Source of the DNA: Palsa-504 sp963795795
GTDB lineage: Bacteria; Actinomycetota; Actinomycetes; Streptosporangiales; Streptosporangiaceae
Length of the DNA: 64,000 nt
Direction of reading: 5' to 3'
NCBI GenBank assembly: GCA_963795795.1
Contig: CAWCJS010000006.1
Location: 248,001 to 312,000 of the forward strand
The notes under the pieces are model-generated. The model was not told the origin of the DNA. It made no database searches and saw only the letters and a list, made by a program, of their open reading frames with translations. The position numbers and the translations under genes are program-made. Position 1 is the first letter of the stretch; each line of letters starts with the position of its first letter. Below, piece after piece: positions 32,966 to 41,947 of the stretch.

Positions 32966-34243
32966 GTGACACCCGGACAGCAGCCCGCATCGCAGCGACA
33001 GCGCGTCGACCCCTACGTCGGTCAGTATGCCGAGCGAGCCGTCGGCATGGTCGCCTCCGAGATCCGGGCGCTGTTCGCAGTAGCGGCCCGGCCCGAGATC
33101 GTTTCGCTGGCCGGCGGCTCGCCCTACGTGGCTGCGCTCCCGCTCGACGCGGTGGGCGACATGGTGGGCCGGCTGATCGCCAGCCACGGCGACAGCGCGC
33201 TGCAGTACTGCACCGCCCAAGGCGACGCCGGGCTGCGGGAGCGGATCTGCGACGTCATGGCGCTGGAGGAGATACCGGCCCACCCGGACGAGATCGTGGT
33301 CACCGTCGGCTCCCAGCAGGCGCTCGACCTGCTGGCCAGGATCTTCATCGACCCGGGCGACGTGATCCTGGCCGAGGCGCCGACCTACGTGGGCGCACTG
33401 GGTGCGTTCGCCGCCTACCAGGCGTCCGTGCGGCACGTGGCGATGGATGACGACGGGCTGATTCCCGAGGCGCTCGAGGAGGCGATCCGGCGGACCGCCG
33501 CGGCGGGCCGGCGGGCCAAGTTCCTCTACACGGTGCCGAACTACCACAACCCGGCCGGGGTCACCCTGGCCGCCGGCCGGCGGCACCGGATTCTCGACAT
33601 CTGCCACCGCGAGGGCCTGCTCGTCGTCGAGGACAACCCCTACGGGCTGCTCGGCTTCGACGGAGAGCCGATGCGCGCGCTGCGGGCGGACGACGACGAG
33701 GGAGTCGTGTACCTCGGCACGTTCTCCAAGACGTTCGCGGCCGGGGTACGAGTCGGGTGGGCGGTCGCCCCGGCGGCCATCAGGGACAAGCTGATCCTGG
33801 CGGCCGAGTCGGCCGTGCTCTGCCATTCGAGCTTCGCCCAGCTGACCGTCCGCGAGTACCTGACCACCCAGCCGTGGCAGGAGCAGATCAAGACCTTCCG
33901 CGAGCTCTACCGCGAGCGGCGGGATGCCACGCTGAGCGCCCTGTCCAAGATGATGCCGCCGGGGTGCCACTGGACGCGCCCGGCCGGCGGCTTCTACGTG
34001 TGGCTGAGGCTGCCGGACGGAGTCCACGCCAAGGCCATGCTGCCGCGGGCGATCTCCTCCCGGGTCGCCTACGTACCGGGCACGGGCTTCTACGCGGACG
34101 GCTCGGGCGGCCAGTACGCCAGGCTCTGCTACTCGTTCCCGGACCCCGCCCGGATCTCCGAGGGCGTCCGCCGGCTCGCCTCGGTAATCCAGACCGAGAT
34201 CCAGCTGCGGGACGACTTCGGGCCGGCCCCGGAAATCGTGTAG
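32966..34243 (+). CDS. PLP-dependent aminotransferase (class I/II, MocR-core-like)
   Basis: About 425 residues. Fold type I features: TVGSQQALDLLARIF, YTVPNYHNPAGVTLA, the substrate-binding DNPYGLL, and the Schiff-base lysine in GTFSKTFAAGVRVGW. Close to the 2-aminoadipate/aromatic aminotransferase group; the exact amino donor cannot be told. GTG 32966 after GGGGAGAGG is preferred. An in-frame ATG at 32909 lies only three bases after a TATCCT -10-like element (32900-32905), so it is unlikely to be in the mRNA. It precedes ddl. Confidence 0.85.
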   Translation: MTPGQQPASQRQRVDPYVGQYAERAVGMVASEIRALFAVAARPEIVSLAGGSPYVAALPLDAVGDMVGRLIASHGDSALQYCTAQGDAGLRERICDVMALEEIPAHPDEIVVTVGSQQALDLLARIFIDPGDVILAEAPTYVGALGAFAAYQASVRHVAMDDDGLIPEALEEAIRRTAAAGRRAKFLYTVPNYHNPAGVTLAAGRRHRILDICHREGLLVVEDNPYGLLGFDGEPMRALRADDDEGVVYLGTFSKTFAAGVRVGWAVAPAAIRDKLILAAESAVLCHSSFAQLTVREYLTTQPWQEQIKTFRELYRERRDATLSALSKMMPPGCHWTRPAGGFYVWLRLPDGVHAKAMLPRAISSRVAYVPGTGFYADGSGGQYARLCYSFPDPARISEGVRRLASVIQTEIQLRDDFGPAPEIV

Positions 34244-34274
34244 CCCGCCCCGACCACGAGCATACTTCGAAATC

Positions 34275-35237
34275 ATGAGCTATAAGACTGAACTAGACCA
34301 GGTCGTGGTGCTGGCCGGCGGGCTGTCTCCGGAGCGTGAGGTGTCGCTGCGCTCAGGCCACCGGGTCCGTGACGCGCTCGTCCAGGCCGGCATCGACGCC
34401 GTCGTGGCGGACGCCGACGCGGCGCTGCTCGGCCACCTGCGCGCGGACCCGCCCAGCGCGGTATTCCCGGCCATCCACGGTGCCTGCGGGGAGGACGGCG
34501 CGATCCGGGAGGTGCTGGAGCTACTCGGCACCCCGTACGTCGGGTCGGTCGCCACCGCCTGCCGGCTGGCCTTCGACAAGCCCACGGCCAAGACCCTGGT
34601 CGCGGCGGCCGGGGTGATGACGCCGCCCTCCGTGACGCTGCCCAGGGAAACGTTCCACGACCTCGGGGCCGCCGCGGTGATCGACCTCATCGTCGGCAAG
34701 CTCGGGCTGCCGCTGTACGTCAAGCCCTCGCGCGGCGGCTCCGCGCTCGGCGCAGGGTCGGTGCATACGGCGGCCGGGCTGTCACCCGCCCTCCTGAGCT
34801 GCTTCGCCTACGGCGACATCGCGCTGATCGAGCGGTTCATCCGCGGGACCGAGGTCGCCGTCGGGGTGGTAGACCTCGGTCATGGCCCGCAGGCGCTGCC
34901 CGCGGTCGAGATCGTCCCGGGCGGCGACGCCTACGATTACGCGGCCCGGTATACCGCAGGCAAGACGGAGTTCTTCGTCCCGGCCCGGCTGCCCGGCGAC
35001 GTCACGGCCCAAGCGGAGCAGATCGCGATCGCCGCGCACTCGGTGCTCGGGCTGCGCGACCTGTCCCGGACGGACCTGATCGTGGCCGACGACGGTGCCG
35101 CCTACTTCCTCGAGGTCAACGTCTCGCCGGGGATGACCGAGACGAGCACGCTGCCGATGGCGCTCCAGGCCTCGGGGCACCCGTTCGGCGCGACGTGCGT
35201 CAGCCTGCTCGAGCTCGCCGCCGCCCGCGGCGCTTAG
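34275..35237 (+). CDS. ddl: D-alanine--D-alanine ligase family protein
   Basis: A 320-residue ATP-grasp enzyme. The N-terminal motif is VVLAGGLSPEREVSLRSG, the ATP-grasp core has YVKPSRGGSALGAGSV, and the C-terminal metal site is FLEVNVSPGMTETSTLP (usual form EVNTxPGMT). It joins two D-alanines for peptidoglycan. The length is short for Ddl (about 340-370), and genes at this locus are often a second ligase, so the main cellular Ddl may lie elsewhere. ATG 34275 follows the aminotransferase by 31 bases. Confidence 0.85.
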   Translation: MSYKTELDQVVVLAGGLSPEREVSLRSGHRVRDALVQAGIDAVVADADAALLGHLRADPPSAVFPAIHGACGEDGAIREVLELLGTPYVGSVATACRLAFDKPTAKTLVAAAGVMTPPSVTLPRETFHDLGAAAVIDLIVGKLGLPLYVKPSRGGSALGAGSVHTAAGLSPALLSCFAYGDIALIERFIRGTEVAVGVVDLGHGPQALPAVEIVPGGDAYDYAARYTAGKTEFFVPARLPGDVTAQAEQIAIAAHSVLGLRDLSRTDLIVADDGAAYFLEVNVSPGMTETSTLPMALQASGHPFGATCVSLLELAAARGA

Positions 35238-35258
35238 CCTGTCCGGCGGCTGGCGTCC

Positions 35259-35738
35259 TCAGCTCACCGCTTGCTTCACGAGCGCGTCGATCCTGGCCTC
35301 GACGGCGGCGGTTAGCTCCGTCAGCGCGTAGTAGACCGGCCACATGGCATCGTCGTCCAGGTTCGCCTGGTCGCCGAAGCCGAGCACCGCGTACCTCGTG
35401 TTGAACTTCTGCGCGCTCTGGTAGAAGCAGACCAGCTTGCCGTCCTTGTAGTAGGCGGGCATCCCGTACCACAGCCTCGGCGACAGGTCTGGCGCGCTGG
35501 CCTTGATGACGGCGTGGAGCCGCCCGGCCCTGGCACGGTCCGATTCCGGCATCTCGGCGATCTTCGCGAGCACGTCGCTTTCCCCGTCGGCCGCCTTGGC
35601 CCGCGAGCCACGCCGGGTAGCCGCCTTCAGCTCCTGGGCGCGGTCTTTCATCGCGGCTCGTTCCTCGCCCGAGAATCCCTCGTACGTCTTGCTACCGGTC
35701 GCGGTGGCGCGCTTGGCGGGCTTCTGCGTGTCGCTCAT
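35259..35738 (-). CDS. DUF1801 domain protein
   Basis: A 159-residue protein. A Lys/Ala-rich N-terminal half (1-75) precedes a DUF1801 (YdhG-like) domain with APDLSPRLWYGMPAYYKDGK and the typical VCFYQSAQKFNTRYAVLGFG. The fold is related to frataxin-like iron chaperones, but no metal ligands are certain. AGGGAGGAAG stands six bases before ATG 35738. Function is unknown. Confidence 0.75.
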   Translation of the reverse strand: MSDTQKPAKRATATGSKTYEGFSGEERAAMKDRAQELKAATRRGSRAKAADGESDVLAKIAEMPESDRARAGRLHAVIKASAPDLSPRLWYGMPAYYKDGKLVCFYQSAQKFNTRYAVLGFGDQANLDDDAMWPVYYALTELTAAVEARIDALVKQAVS

Positions 35739-35835
35739 GGCAGGCTTCCTCCCTGCGAGTGGTGATCGGGATGACCCTCATGCTAGGGAACTGCCGACCC
35801 TGGCCCGGCCTGCCGGGTCCCCTAGGCTCGTCTCC

Positions 35836-36876
35836 ATGACACAGCGCAAGAGCTTCGGGAGCGACAACCACGCCGGTGCCCACCCGGCGGTCCTCAGCGC
35901 GATAGCAGAGGCCAACTCGGGTGATGCGGTCGCGTACGGCGCGGACGACTGGACCGCGCGGGTGACCGCGGGCCTGCGCGAGACCTTCCGCGCCGAGGGC
36001 GGCGCGTTCCTCGTGCTCACCGGCGGCGGGGCCAACATCCTCGCCCTCAGCCTCCTGCTACGCCGGCACGAGGCGGTCATCTGCGCCGACTCGGCGCACA
36101 TCAACACGGATGAGTGCGGTGCGGCCGATCGCCTGGTGGGGGCCAAGCTCCTGACGGTACCGGCCGCGGACGGCAAGCTGACGCCGGAACTGATCGCGGG
36201 ACAGCTATCCGGGCGGGGTGACGAACACCGCTCGCAACCGGGAGTCGTGGCCATCACCCAGTCAACCGAGCTGGGTACCTGCTACACGCTGGCCGAGATC
36301 CGGAAGATCGCGGACTTCTGCCACGCCAACGCCCTGCGGGTGTTCCTGGACGGGGCCCGCCTCGCCAACGCGGCCGCCTTCCTCGGCTGCTCGCTCGCGG
36401 AACTGGCCGAAGGCGTGGACGTGCTGAGCTTCGGCGGCACCAAGAACGGTGCGATCGGGGCGGAGGCGCTCATCGTGATGCCCAGCGGCCTCGAGGCGGA
36501 CGCGCCGTACCTCCGCAAGCAGCAGACCCAGCTGACCTCCAAGATGCGGTTCGTGGCCGCCCAGTTCGGCGCGTTGCTTGAGGATGACCTCTGGCTCGCC
36601 AATGCGGCTCACGCCAACGCCATGGCCCGCAGGCTCGCCGACGGTGCGGACGCCGTGGCGGGCGTCGAGATCGTCCACCCGGTCCAGGCCAACGCCGTCT
36701 TCGCCCGGCTGTCCACCCGGCACATCGAGGCCCTGCGCCGCGACTGGGTCTTCCACCTCTGGGACGAACGCGACTCTGTGGTCCGGTGGATGACGGCGTT
36801 CGACACCACGGAATCCGACGTCGACTCCTTCCTGGCCGACATCCGCGAAAGCGCCGAGGTTTCCCGTGTAACATGA
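35836..36876 (+). CDS. low-specificity L-threonine aldolase family protein
   Basis: A 346-residue fold type I PLP enzyme. It starts SFGSDNHAGAHPAVLSAI and has VFLDGARLANAAAFL and the Schiff-base lysine in SFGGTKNGAIGAEAL. It should cleave threonine or allo-threonine to glycine and acetaldehyde. ATG 35836 has TAGGCT at 35823-35828, seven bases upstream, so the transcript is probably leaderless; a longer frame to 35503 overlaps DUF1801 and is rejected. Confidence 0.88.
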   Translation: MTQRKSFGSDNHAGAHPAVLSAIAEANSGDAVAYGADDWTARVTAGLRETFRAEGGAFLVLTGGGANILALSLLLRRHEAVICADSAHINTDECGAADRLVGAKLLTVPAADGKLTPELIAGQLSGRGDEHRSQPGVVAITQSTELGTCYTLAEIRKIADFCHANALRVFLDGARLANAAAFLGCSLAELAEGVDVLSFGGTKNGAIGAEALIVMPSGLEADAPYLRKQQTQLTSKMRFVAAQFGALLEDDLWLANAAHANAMARRLADGADAVAGVEIVHPVQANAVFARLSTRHIEALRRDWVFHLWDERDSVVRWMTAFDTTESDVDSFLADIRESAEVSRVT

Positions 36877-36894
36877 CGGTGAAACAACACGGGA
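36859..36894 (+). promoter_or_regulatory. nested inverted repeats before the LAGLIDADG-like gene
   Basis: TCCCGTGT (36862-36869) and ACACGGGA (36887-36894) are perfect 8-base arms; inside and around them GTTTC (36859-36863) mirrors GAAAC (36881-36885). The element sits on the aldolase stop codon and just before the next gene's start. GTTTCCCGTGTAAC (36859-36872) also resembles the parS consensus GTTTCACGTGAAAC with two mismatches. Confidence 0.45.
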
Positions 36895-36901
36895 GCGTAG
36901 G

Positions 36902-37339
36902 ATGCCAACGCAGTTCGAGCTCGGATTCCTGGTCGGCCTGCTCGTCGGGGAGGGTCACTTCGGGGGTGACGGCCGCCAGCCGCACGTGACCCTTCGCATG
37001 CACGTCAGGCACGAAGCGATCTTCCGGTGGCTGGAACGCACGTTCCCCGGCGGCCGCGTCTACGGGCCCTACCACCACGGCGGGCGGAACTACCTCCAGT
37101 GGATGGCACGCGGGGCCTTCCTGCGGGACGAGCTCGCGCCCGTGCTCGACCGGTTTCTCTCGCCCAGCCTGGACCGGCACAGCTTCGAGCGCTTCCAGCT
37201 CATGAAGGCGCGCTACCCGCTCACCAGCGCCGAGACGGAACGGGCGATCCCGCCCGCGACCCGCGGATCGGCACCCGCGCGCGGAGCCGAGACCCTCACC
37301 GACCTGCTGACCGAGCTCAGGGAAGCCTGGCCGTCCTGA
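36902..37339 (+). CDS. free-standing single-motif LAGLIDADG-like protein
   Basis: A 145-residue protein with one LAGLIDADG helix, FLVGLLVGEGHFGGDGRQ (residues 9-26), followed by a beta-strand run (PHVTLRMHVRHEAIFRWLE) that matches the DNA-binding saddle of the family. A single-motif protein would need to dimerise. Acidic Glu replaces the usual Asp in the motif, as in many active enzymes. There is no intron or intein here, so it could be a domesticated DNA-binding protein as WhiA is. It lies convergent to parB. Confidence 0.72.
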   Translation: MPTQFELGFLVGLLVGEGHFGGDGRQPHVTLRMHVRHEAIFRWLERTFPGGRVYGPYHHGGRNYLQWMARGAFLRDELAPVLDRFLSPSLDRHSFERFQLMKARYPLTSAETERAIPPATRGSAPARGAETLTDLLTELREAWPS

Positions 37340-37349
37340 CCAGGGTCCG

Positions 37350-38345
37350 CTAGTCCGCAGACTCCTGCTGCTCGAACGCGGCGGGGGTCATCGCCTGCAC
37401 GATCCGCTGCAGGTCATCGAACGTCGCGAACTCCACGACGATCTTCCCCTTGTTGCGGCCAAGCTCCACCTTGACGCGGGTCTCGAACAGGTCGGAGAGG
37501 CGGTCGGCCAGGCGGCGGAGCCCGGGAGCCGTCGGCTGCTTGGCCGCGGTGCGCGCCGAGCGGCGCGGCGGCGACTCGTCGGAGCGGACGGCGACGATCT
37601 CCTCGACGGCCCGGACCGACAGGCCCTCGGCGACGACCCGGGTCGCCAGGTGCTCCTGCGCCTCGGCATCCTCCAGGCTCAGCAGCGCCCGGGCGTGCCC
37701 GGCGGACAGGACACCGGCCGCGACGCGCTTCTGGACGGCCGGCGGCAGGTTCAGCAGCCGGAGCGTATTGCTGATGTGCGGGCGCGAACGGCCGATCTTG
37801 CGCGCGAGTTCCTCGTGGGTGGCGCCGAAGTCATCGAGCAGCTGCTGGTAGGCCGCCGCCTCTTCGAGCGGGTCGAGCTGCTGCCGGTGCAGGTTCTCGA
37901 TCAGCGCTTCCCTGAGCAGGTCGTTGTCTTGCGTCTGCTTGACGATCGCACCGATCTCGCTCAGCCCGGCCCGCTGGGCGGCGCGCCACCTCCGCTCGCC
38001 CATGACGAGCTCGTACCGCCCGGCACCTACGGCCCGGACGACCACGGGCTGCAGCAAGCCGACCTGCCTGATGGACTCGGCGAGCTCGTCGAGCGCGTCC
38101 TCGTCGAAGCTCCGCCTCGGCTGACGGGGATTGGGGGTAATCGCGGTGACGGCGATCTCCGCGTACCGGGCCCCGACCACCTCGCCCAGCCCGCCGTCGG
38201 CCTCCGCAGCGCCCGCGGGGATCCCGCGCCGGCCGGCCAGCAGCGCTGCGTCCCCCCCTCGCGCCGCCTCACCCTCAGATGACATGACGGACTCCGGGAT
38301 CAGGGCCCCGAGTCCCCGGCCTAGACCTCGCCTTTGCTGAGCCAC
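37350..38345 (-). CDS. parB: chromosome partitioning protein ParB
   Basis: A 331-residue protein. It starts with RRGLGRGLGALIP, has the CTPase domain with NPRQPRRSFDEDALDELAES and the GERRWRAAQRAG box, a helix-turn-helix (LARKIGRSRPHISNTLRLLNLP), and a C-terminal dimerisation domain. It binds parS sites near oriC and loads along DNA. No clear perfect parS site was found in the window. It follows parA after 23 bases. Confidence 0.95.
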   Translation of the reverse strand: MAQQRRGLGRGLGALIPESVMSSEGEAARGGDAALLAGRRGIPAGAAEADGGLGEVVGARYAEIAVTAITPNPRQPRRSFDEDALDELAESIRQVGLLQPVVVRAVGAGRYELVMGERRWRAAQRAGLSEIGAIVKQTQDNDLLREALIENLHRQQLDPLEEAAAYQQLLDDFGATHEELARKIGRSRPHISNTLRLLNLPPAVQKRVAAGVLSAGHARALLSLEDAEAQEHLATRVVAEGLSVRAVEEIVAVRSDESPPRRSARTAAKQPTAPGLRRLADRLSDLFETRVKVELGRNKGKIVVEFATFDDLQRIVQAMTPAAFEQQESAD

Positions 38346-38368
38346 TACGTCTCCCCGGTCTAGCCGCG

Positions 38369-39574
38369 CTACTGAGTTCCCGCCGACTGCATCGCCAGTT
38401 CGCGGGCCGCCTCCATGTAGGCGACGGCGCCGCTCGACGCGGGGTCGTACGTGATCACCGATTGCCCCCGGCTCGGTGCCTCCGACACCCGGACGCTCCG
38501 CGGGATGATCGTGCGCAGTACTGACGCGCCGAAGTGCGCGCGCACGTCATCGGCCACGTCCGACGCGAGCCTGGTGCGCCCGTCGTACATCGTCAGCAGG
38601 ACGGTCGAGACGTGCAGCCCGGGGTTGAAGTTGACCCGGACTAGCTCTGCGGTGTTCAGCAGCTGCTGGACCCCCTCGAGGGCGTAGTACTCGCACTGGA
38701 TGGGGAGCAGGACCTCCTCGGCCGCGACCAGGGCGTTCAAGGTCAGCAGCCCCAGCGACGGCGGGCAGTCGACGAACACGTAGTCCAGCTCCGACATGTC
38801 AAAGGCCCGCAGTGCCCGCACCAGCCGCAGTTCCCTGGCCACGACCGGGACCAGCTCGATCTCCGCGCCCGCGAGGTCGATGGTGGCCGGCACGCAGTAG
38901 AGCCCCGGCATGTCCCCGGCCGGCCGGACGACCTCGGCCAGCGGGCGGCCGTCGACCAGCACGTCGTAAACCGAGGGCACTCCGGCGTGGTGTTCCACGT
39001 CGAGCGCGGTGGAGGCGTTGCCCTGCGGATCCAGATCCAGGACGAGGACACGCAGGCCGTGCTGCACCAGGGCGGCGGCCAGGTTGACCGCCGTGGTGGT
39101 CTTCCCGACTCCGCCCTTCTGGTTAGCGATCGTCATGACCCGGCAGCGGAACGGGCGCGGCCACGGCTGATGGTCGCTCATGCCGCGGACGACCACCGCG
39201 GCTTCGGCCGCCCGGCCGATCGGAGTGTCCGCGGGATCGGACCGCACCTCCGGGATCACCACCGATCTGGATGCAGGCGAAACCGGCGCGGCGGCCGCCG
39301 GGTCCTCACGCCGGTCACTGACCGCGCGGCCCCCCTGCGCCGGGGCGCCCGCACCGCCAGCTTCCGGCCTGTCTCCGTTCACCTGACTGCCTTTCGATTC
39401 TCGGTCTGCGTGCGGCTGACCCGGATCGGGTCCGCCGTCGGCAGTCGGCCAGCCCAGCCCCCCGGACGCGGCCACCTCGCCAGCCAACACCGGCTCTTCT
39501 TCCCGTGCTCGTTCCGGCGAACCGCCCGGCCAGCCCAGCCCCGCCGTGTCCTGCTGGTGATAGCTGAGCCTCAC
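38369..39574 (-). CDS. parA: chromosome partitioning ATPase ParA
   Basis: 401 residues from GTG 39574, which has AAGGCAGG seven bases upstream. The deviant Walker A motif is KGGVGKTTT in TIANQKGGVGKTTTAVNLA, followed by LDLDPQGNASTAL and VFVDCPPSLGLLTLNA. The first 130 residues are disordered but include DTPIGRAAE, conserved in other actinobacterial ParA proteins. GTG 39379 is a shorter alternative start. It moves ParB-parS complexes during segregation. Confidence 0.93.
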   Translation of the reverse strand: MRLSYHQQDTAGLGWPGGSPERAREEEPVLAGEVAASGGLGWPTADGGPDPGQPHADRESKGSQVNGDRPEAGGAGAPAQGGRAVSDRREDPAAAAPVSPASRSVVIPEVRSDPADTPIGRAAEAAVVVRGMSDHQPWPRPFRCRVMTIANQKGGVGKTTTAVNLAAALVQHGLRVLVLDLDPQGNASTALDVEHHAGVPSVYDVLVDGRPLAEVVRPAGDMPGLYCVPATIDLAGAEIELVPVVARELRLVRALRAFDMSELDYVFVDCPPSLGLLTLNALVAAEEVLLPIQCEYYALEGVQQLLNTAELVRVNFNPGLHVSTVLLTMYDGRTRLASDVADDVRAHFGASVLRTIIPRSVRVSEAPSRGQSVITYDPASSGAVAYMEAARELAMQSAGTQ

Positions 39575-39586
39575 CTATGTCCTGCC

Positions 39587-40219
39587 TTATTGAGCGAAGA
39601 ACCGAACGACGGTAGTCGCAGGAACGACCTTACCTTGCCCCGCCCGCACAACCTCGGCACCGTGCGCACCAATTCGGCGCAGGACCGGGACGGAGTTCTC
39701 CAGCTCCTCCCGGGCAGTCATCCCTTTGATCGCCAGAACCATTCCCCCCGCACGTACCACTCCCACGGCCAGCTCAGCCAGCCTGGGCAGCGGGGCCACC
39801 GCGCGCGCTGTCGCGACATCTGCCCGCAGCAGGCCCGTCTTCGCGACGTCCTCGGCGCGGCCGCGCAGCACGCTGACGTTGGCGAGGCCCAGCTCCGCCA
39901 CGCACTCGGCGAGAAACCGGCAGCGCCGTTCCATGGGCTCCAGCAGGGTGACCGTGACCTCGGGCCGCACCATGGCCAGGACCAGGCCGGGCAGCCCGGC
40001 GCCGGAGCCGATGTCCACCAGCGTCTGGCACCGTCCGTCGATCAGCTCGGCCACCACCGCGCAGTTGAGCAGGTGCCTGTCCCACAGCCTCGGCACCTCA
40101 CGCGGGCCGATCAGGCCCTGCTCCACGCCGCGCGTGGCGAGGACGTCCGCGAAGGCCTTGGCGGTGGCCAGGGCGGGCCCGAACACACCCGCCGCGCTCA
40201 CGGGGAGCGGCGGCATCAC
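39587..40219 (-). CDS. rsmG: 16S rRNA (guanine-N7)-methyltransferase RsmG
   Basis: A 210-residue SAM-dependent methyltransferase with motif I VDIGSGAGLPGLVLA and the RLWDRHLLNCAVVAELI region typical of RsmG/GidB. It methylates G527 of 16S rRNA. Its start overlaps the jag stop codon (TGATG), so translation is coupled. The position between jag and parA is the conserved order. Confidence 0.95.
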   Translation of the reverse strand: MMPPLPVSAAGVFGPALATAKAFADVLATRGVEQGLIGPREVPRLWDRHLLNCAVVAELIDGRCQTLVDIGSGAGLPGLVLAMVRPEVTVTLLEPMERRCRFLAECVAELGLANVSVLRGRAEDVAKTGLLRADVATARAVAPLPRLAELAVGVVRAGGMVLAIKGMTAREELENSVPVLRRIGAHGAEVVRAGQGKVVPATTVVRFFAQ

Positions 40220-40752
40220 CCTACGGGGAAGACGATCACCCGCCGGTTCGGCTCCTCACCCTCCGACTCACTGCGCTGGCCTGCGGCGGCCACCGCGTCG
40301 TGCACGATCTTCCGCTCGAACGGCGACATGGCCTCCAGTGTCTTCGGCTCGCCCGTCCGCGCGACCTCCTCGGCGACGGTGCGCCCGTAGTCAGCCAGTT
40401 CCGTACGGCGCCGCGCGCGGTAGCCCCCGATGTCGAGCATCAGCCTGGCCCGCGCGCCCGTCTGCCGGTGCACCGCCAGGCGGGTCAGCTCCTGCAGCGC
40501 CTCCAAGACCTCACCGTCGTCGCCGACCAGCTCTTCCAGGGTGGCCCCGACGACGGACACGATTGCACGATCACCCTCGACGTCCATGTCGATGTCGCCG
40601 TCCAGATCCGCGATGTCCAGCAGACCCTCTACGTAGTCCGCGGCGATATCGCCCTCCAGCTCAAGATCGCTGAGCCGCGGGCTGGCCTCGTCAGCCTCGT
40701 CGCCGTCGAATTCCTCCGTCTCGTCCGAGACCTCTACGTCCTGCTGGCTCAC
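40216..40752 (-). CDS. jag: KhpB/Jag R3H-domain RNA-binding protein
   Basis: A 178-residue protein. An acidic N-terminus (1-60) is followed by a KH domain (RAIVSVVGATLEELVGDDGEVLEALQ, broken by its own loop) and an R3H domain (DYGRTVAEEVARTGEP, then MSPFERKIVHDAVA). It is a companion of YidC and binds RNA. GTG 40752 is chosen from the GGAGG seven bases upstream; a longer frame to 41097 runs antisense-like through yidC. Confidence 0.92.
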   Translation of the reverse strand: MSQQDVEVSDETEEFDGDEADEASPRLSDLELEGDIAADYVEGLLDIADLDGDIDMDVEGDRAIVSVVGATLEELVGDDGEVLEALQELTRLAVHRQTGARARLMLDIGGYRARRRTELADYGRTVAEEVARTGEPKTLEAMSPFERKIVHDAVAAAGQRSESEGEEPNRRVIVFPVG

Positions 40753-40777
40753 GACCGGACCTCCGCTGCTCTGGGCA

Positions 40778-41947
40778 TCACCGCTTACCCGACCGTTTGC
40801 TCTTCGCTTGCCGGGTCGGCTGCTGCCGCACCACCTTAGCGGAGGGAACTTCCGGCTCGGGTTCGGGTTCAGGCTTCGACCTGCCGAGGCGGAGCAGCCC
40901 GCGTTTCTCGGTACCGTTCTGCCCGGTCGCCCCCACGGACGCGGTGGCGGTCTGGCTGCGGGACGACGGCCGCGTGCGTGCACTGCTGTCCGCCGAACCC
41001 CGCGGTGCGGACGCATCGGTCCGCCCGTTGCTCGCCGCGGTACGCCCACCGCTCGACGGTGCCTTCGCGCTGCCGCCCGCGGACGGCCGGGCGGCACGGG
41101 CGGTACCAGAGGTGGGCCGCAGCGAGCTGCTCGTCGTCCGGACCGTGGTCCCCGCCGCGCCCGCCGTCGCCGGCACCGGGGGCTCCCAGTTCCTGAACAT
41201 GAAGTACTGCTGGCCCAGCGTCCACAGGTTCGTAGTCACCCAGTACAGCACCAGCCCGTACTGCCAGTAGAGGCCCGTGAGGGAGAAGAACGGGATGATG
41301 TACATCATGTACTTCTGCGACTGGGCCATCGGGTTGTCCGGGTCCACGCCGGTCTGCATGAGACCGCGCTTGGAGGTCTGCCGGACGGTCATGAACGTCG
41401 TCGACGCGCTCACCACCACGGTCAGCGCGATCACGATGGCCACGTGCACTGGCGGCGAGGGGTGCGCGAACAGCAGCTTGTCGCCCAGGTGCACGCCGAA
41501 GATCGTCGCCTTCTGGGCGCTCTGCTCAATCGGCACCGTCAGCCCGTACTTGGGCGTCAGGCCCGGCTTCCAGTCGGCGATGGCCCGCAGCACGTAGAAC
41601 AGCGAGAAGAACACGATCATCTGCGGGATCATCGGCAGGCAGCCCGCCAGCGGATTGACCCCGTTCGCCTTGTAGAACGCCATCGTCTCTTCGTTGAGAC
41701 GCTGCTTGTCGTTCTTGTACTTCTTGCGGAGCTCCTGCAACTGCGGCGCGTGCTGGGCCATCTTCCGCTGGGCCTGGACCTGCTTGACGAACAGCGGGAC
41801 GAGCAGCAGCCGGATGATGATGACGAGGACCGCGATGGACAGGCCCCAGGCCAAGCCGGTATTCGGGCCGAACAGCGCGCCCAGCGCGATATGGATATGG
41901 ATGATCGCCCATGCCACCAGGTCAGCCAGCGGGTTGAGAATGCTCAC
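40778..41947 (-). CDS. yidC: membrane protein insertase YidC
   Basis: A 389-residue Oxa1/YidC protein of the short actinobacterial type. Helices start near residue 7 and 30; the conserved core includes IIIRLLLVPLFVKQVQAQRKM, the cytoplasmic helical hairpin, and NPLAGCLPMIPQMIVFFSLFY. The last 110 residues are Ser/Thr/Lys-rich and basic, fitting ribosome contact. It inserts proteins into the membrane. It overlaps yidD by four bases. Confidence 0.95.
   Translation of the reverse strand: MSILNPLADLVAWAIIHIHIALGALFGPNTGLAWGLSIAVLVIIIRLLLVPLFVKQVQAQRKMAQHAPQLQELRKKYKNDKQRLNEETMAFYKANGVNPLAGCLPMIPQMIVFFSLFYVLRAIADWKPGLTPKYGLTVPIEQSAQKATIFGVHLGDKLLFAHPSPPVHVAIVIALTVVVSASTTFMTVRQTSKRGLMQTGVDPDNPMAQSQKYMMYIIPFFSLTGLYWQYGLVLYWVTTNLWTLGQQYFMFRNWEPPVPATAGAAGTTVRTTSSSLRPTSGTARAARPSAGGSAKAPSSGGRTAASNGRTDASAPRGSADSSARTRPSSRSQTATASVGATGQNGTEKRGLLRLGRSKPEPEPEPEVPSAKVVRQQPTRQAKSKRSGKR

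Noticed and set aside
36859..36872. parS site
   Set aside because: Two mismatches to GTTTCACGTGAAAC; no perfect parS was seen in the window, so I keep it only as a weak possibility.
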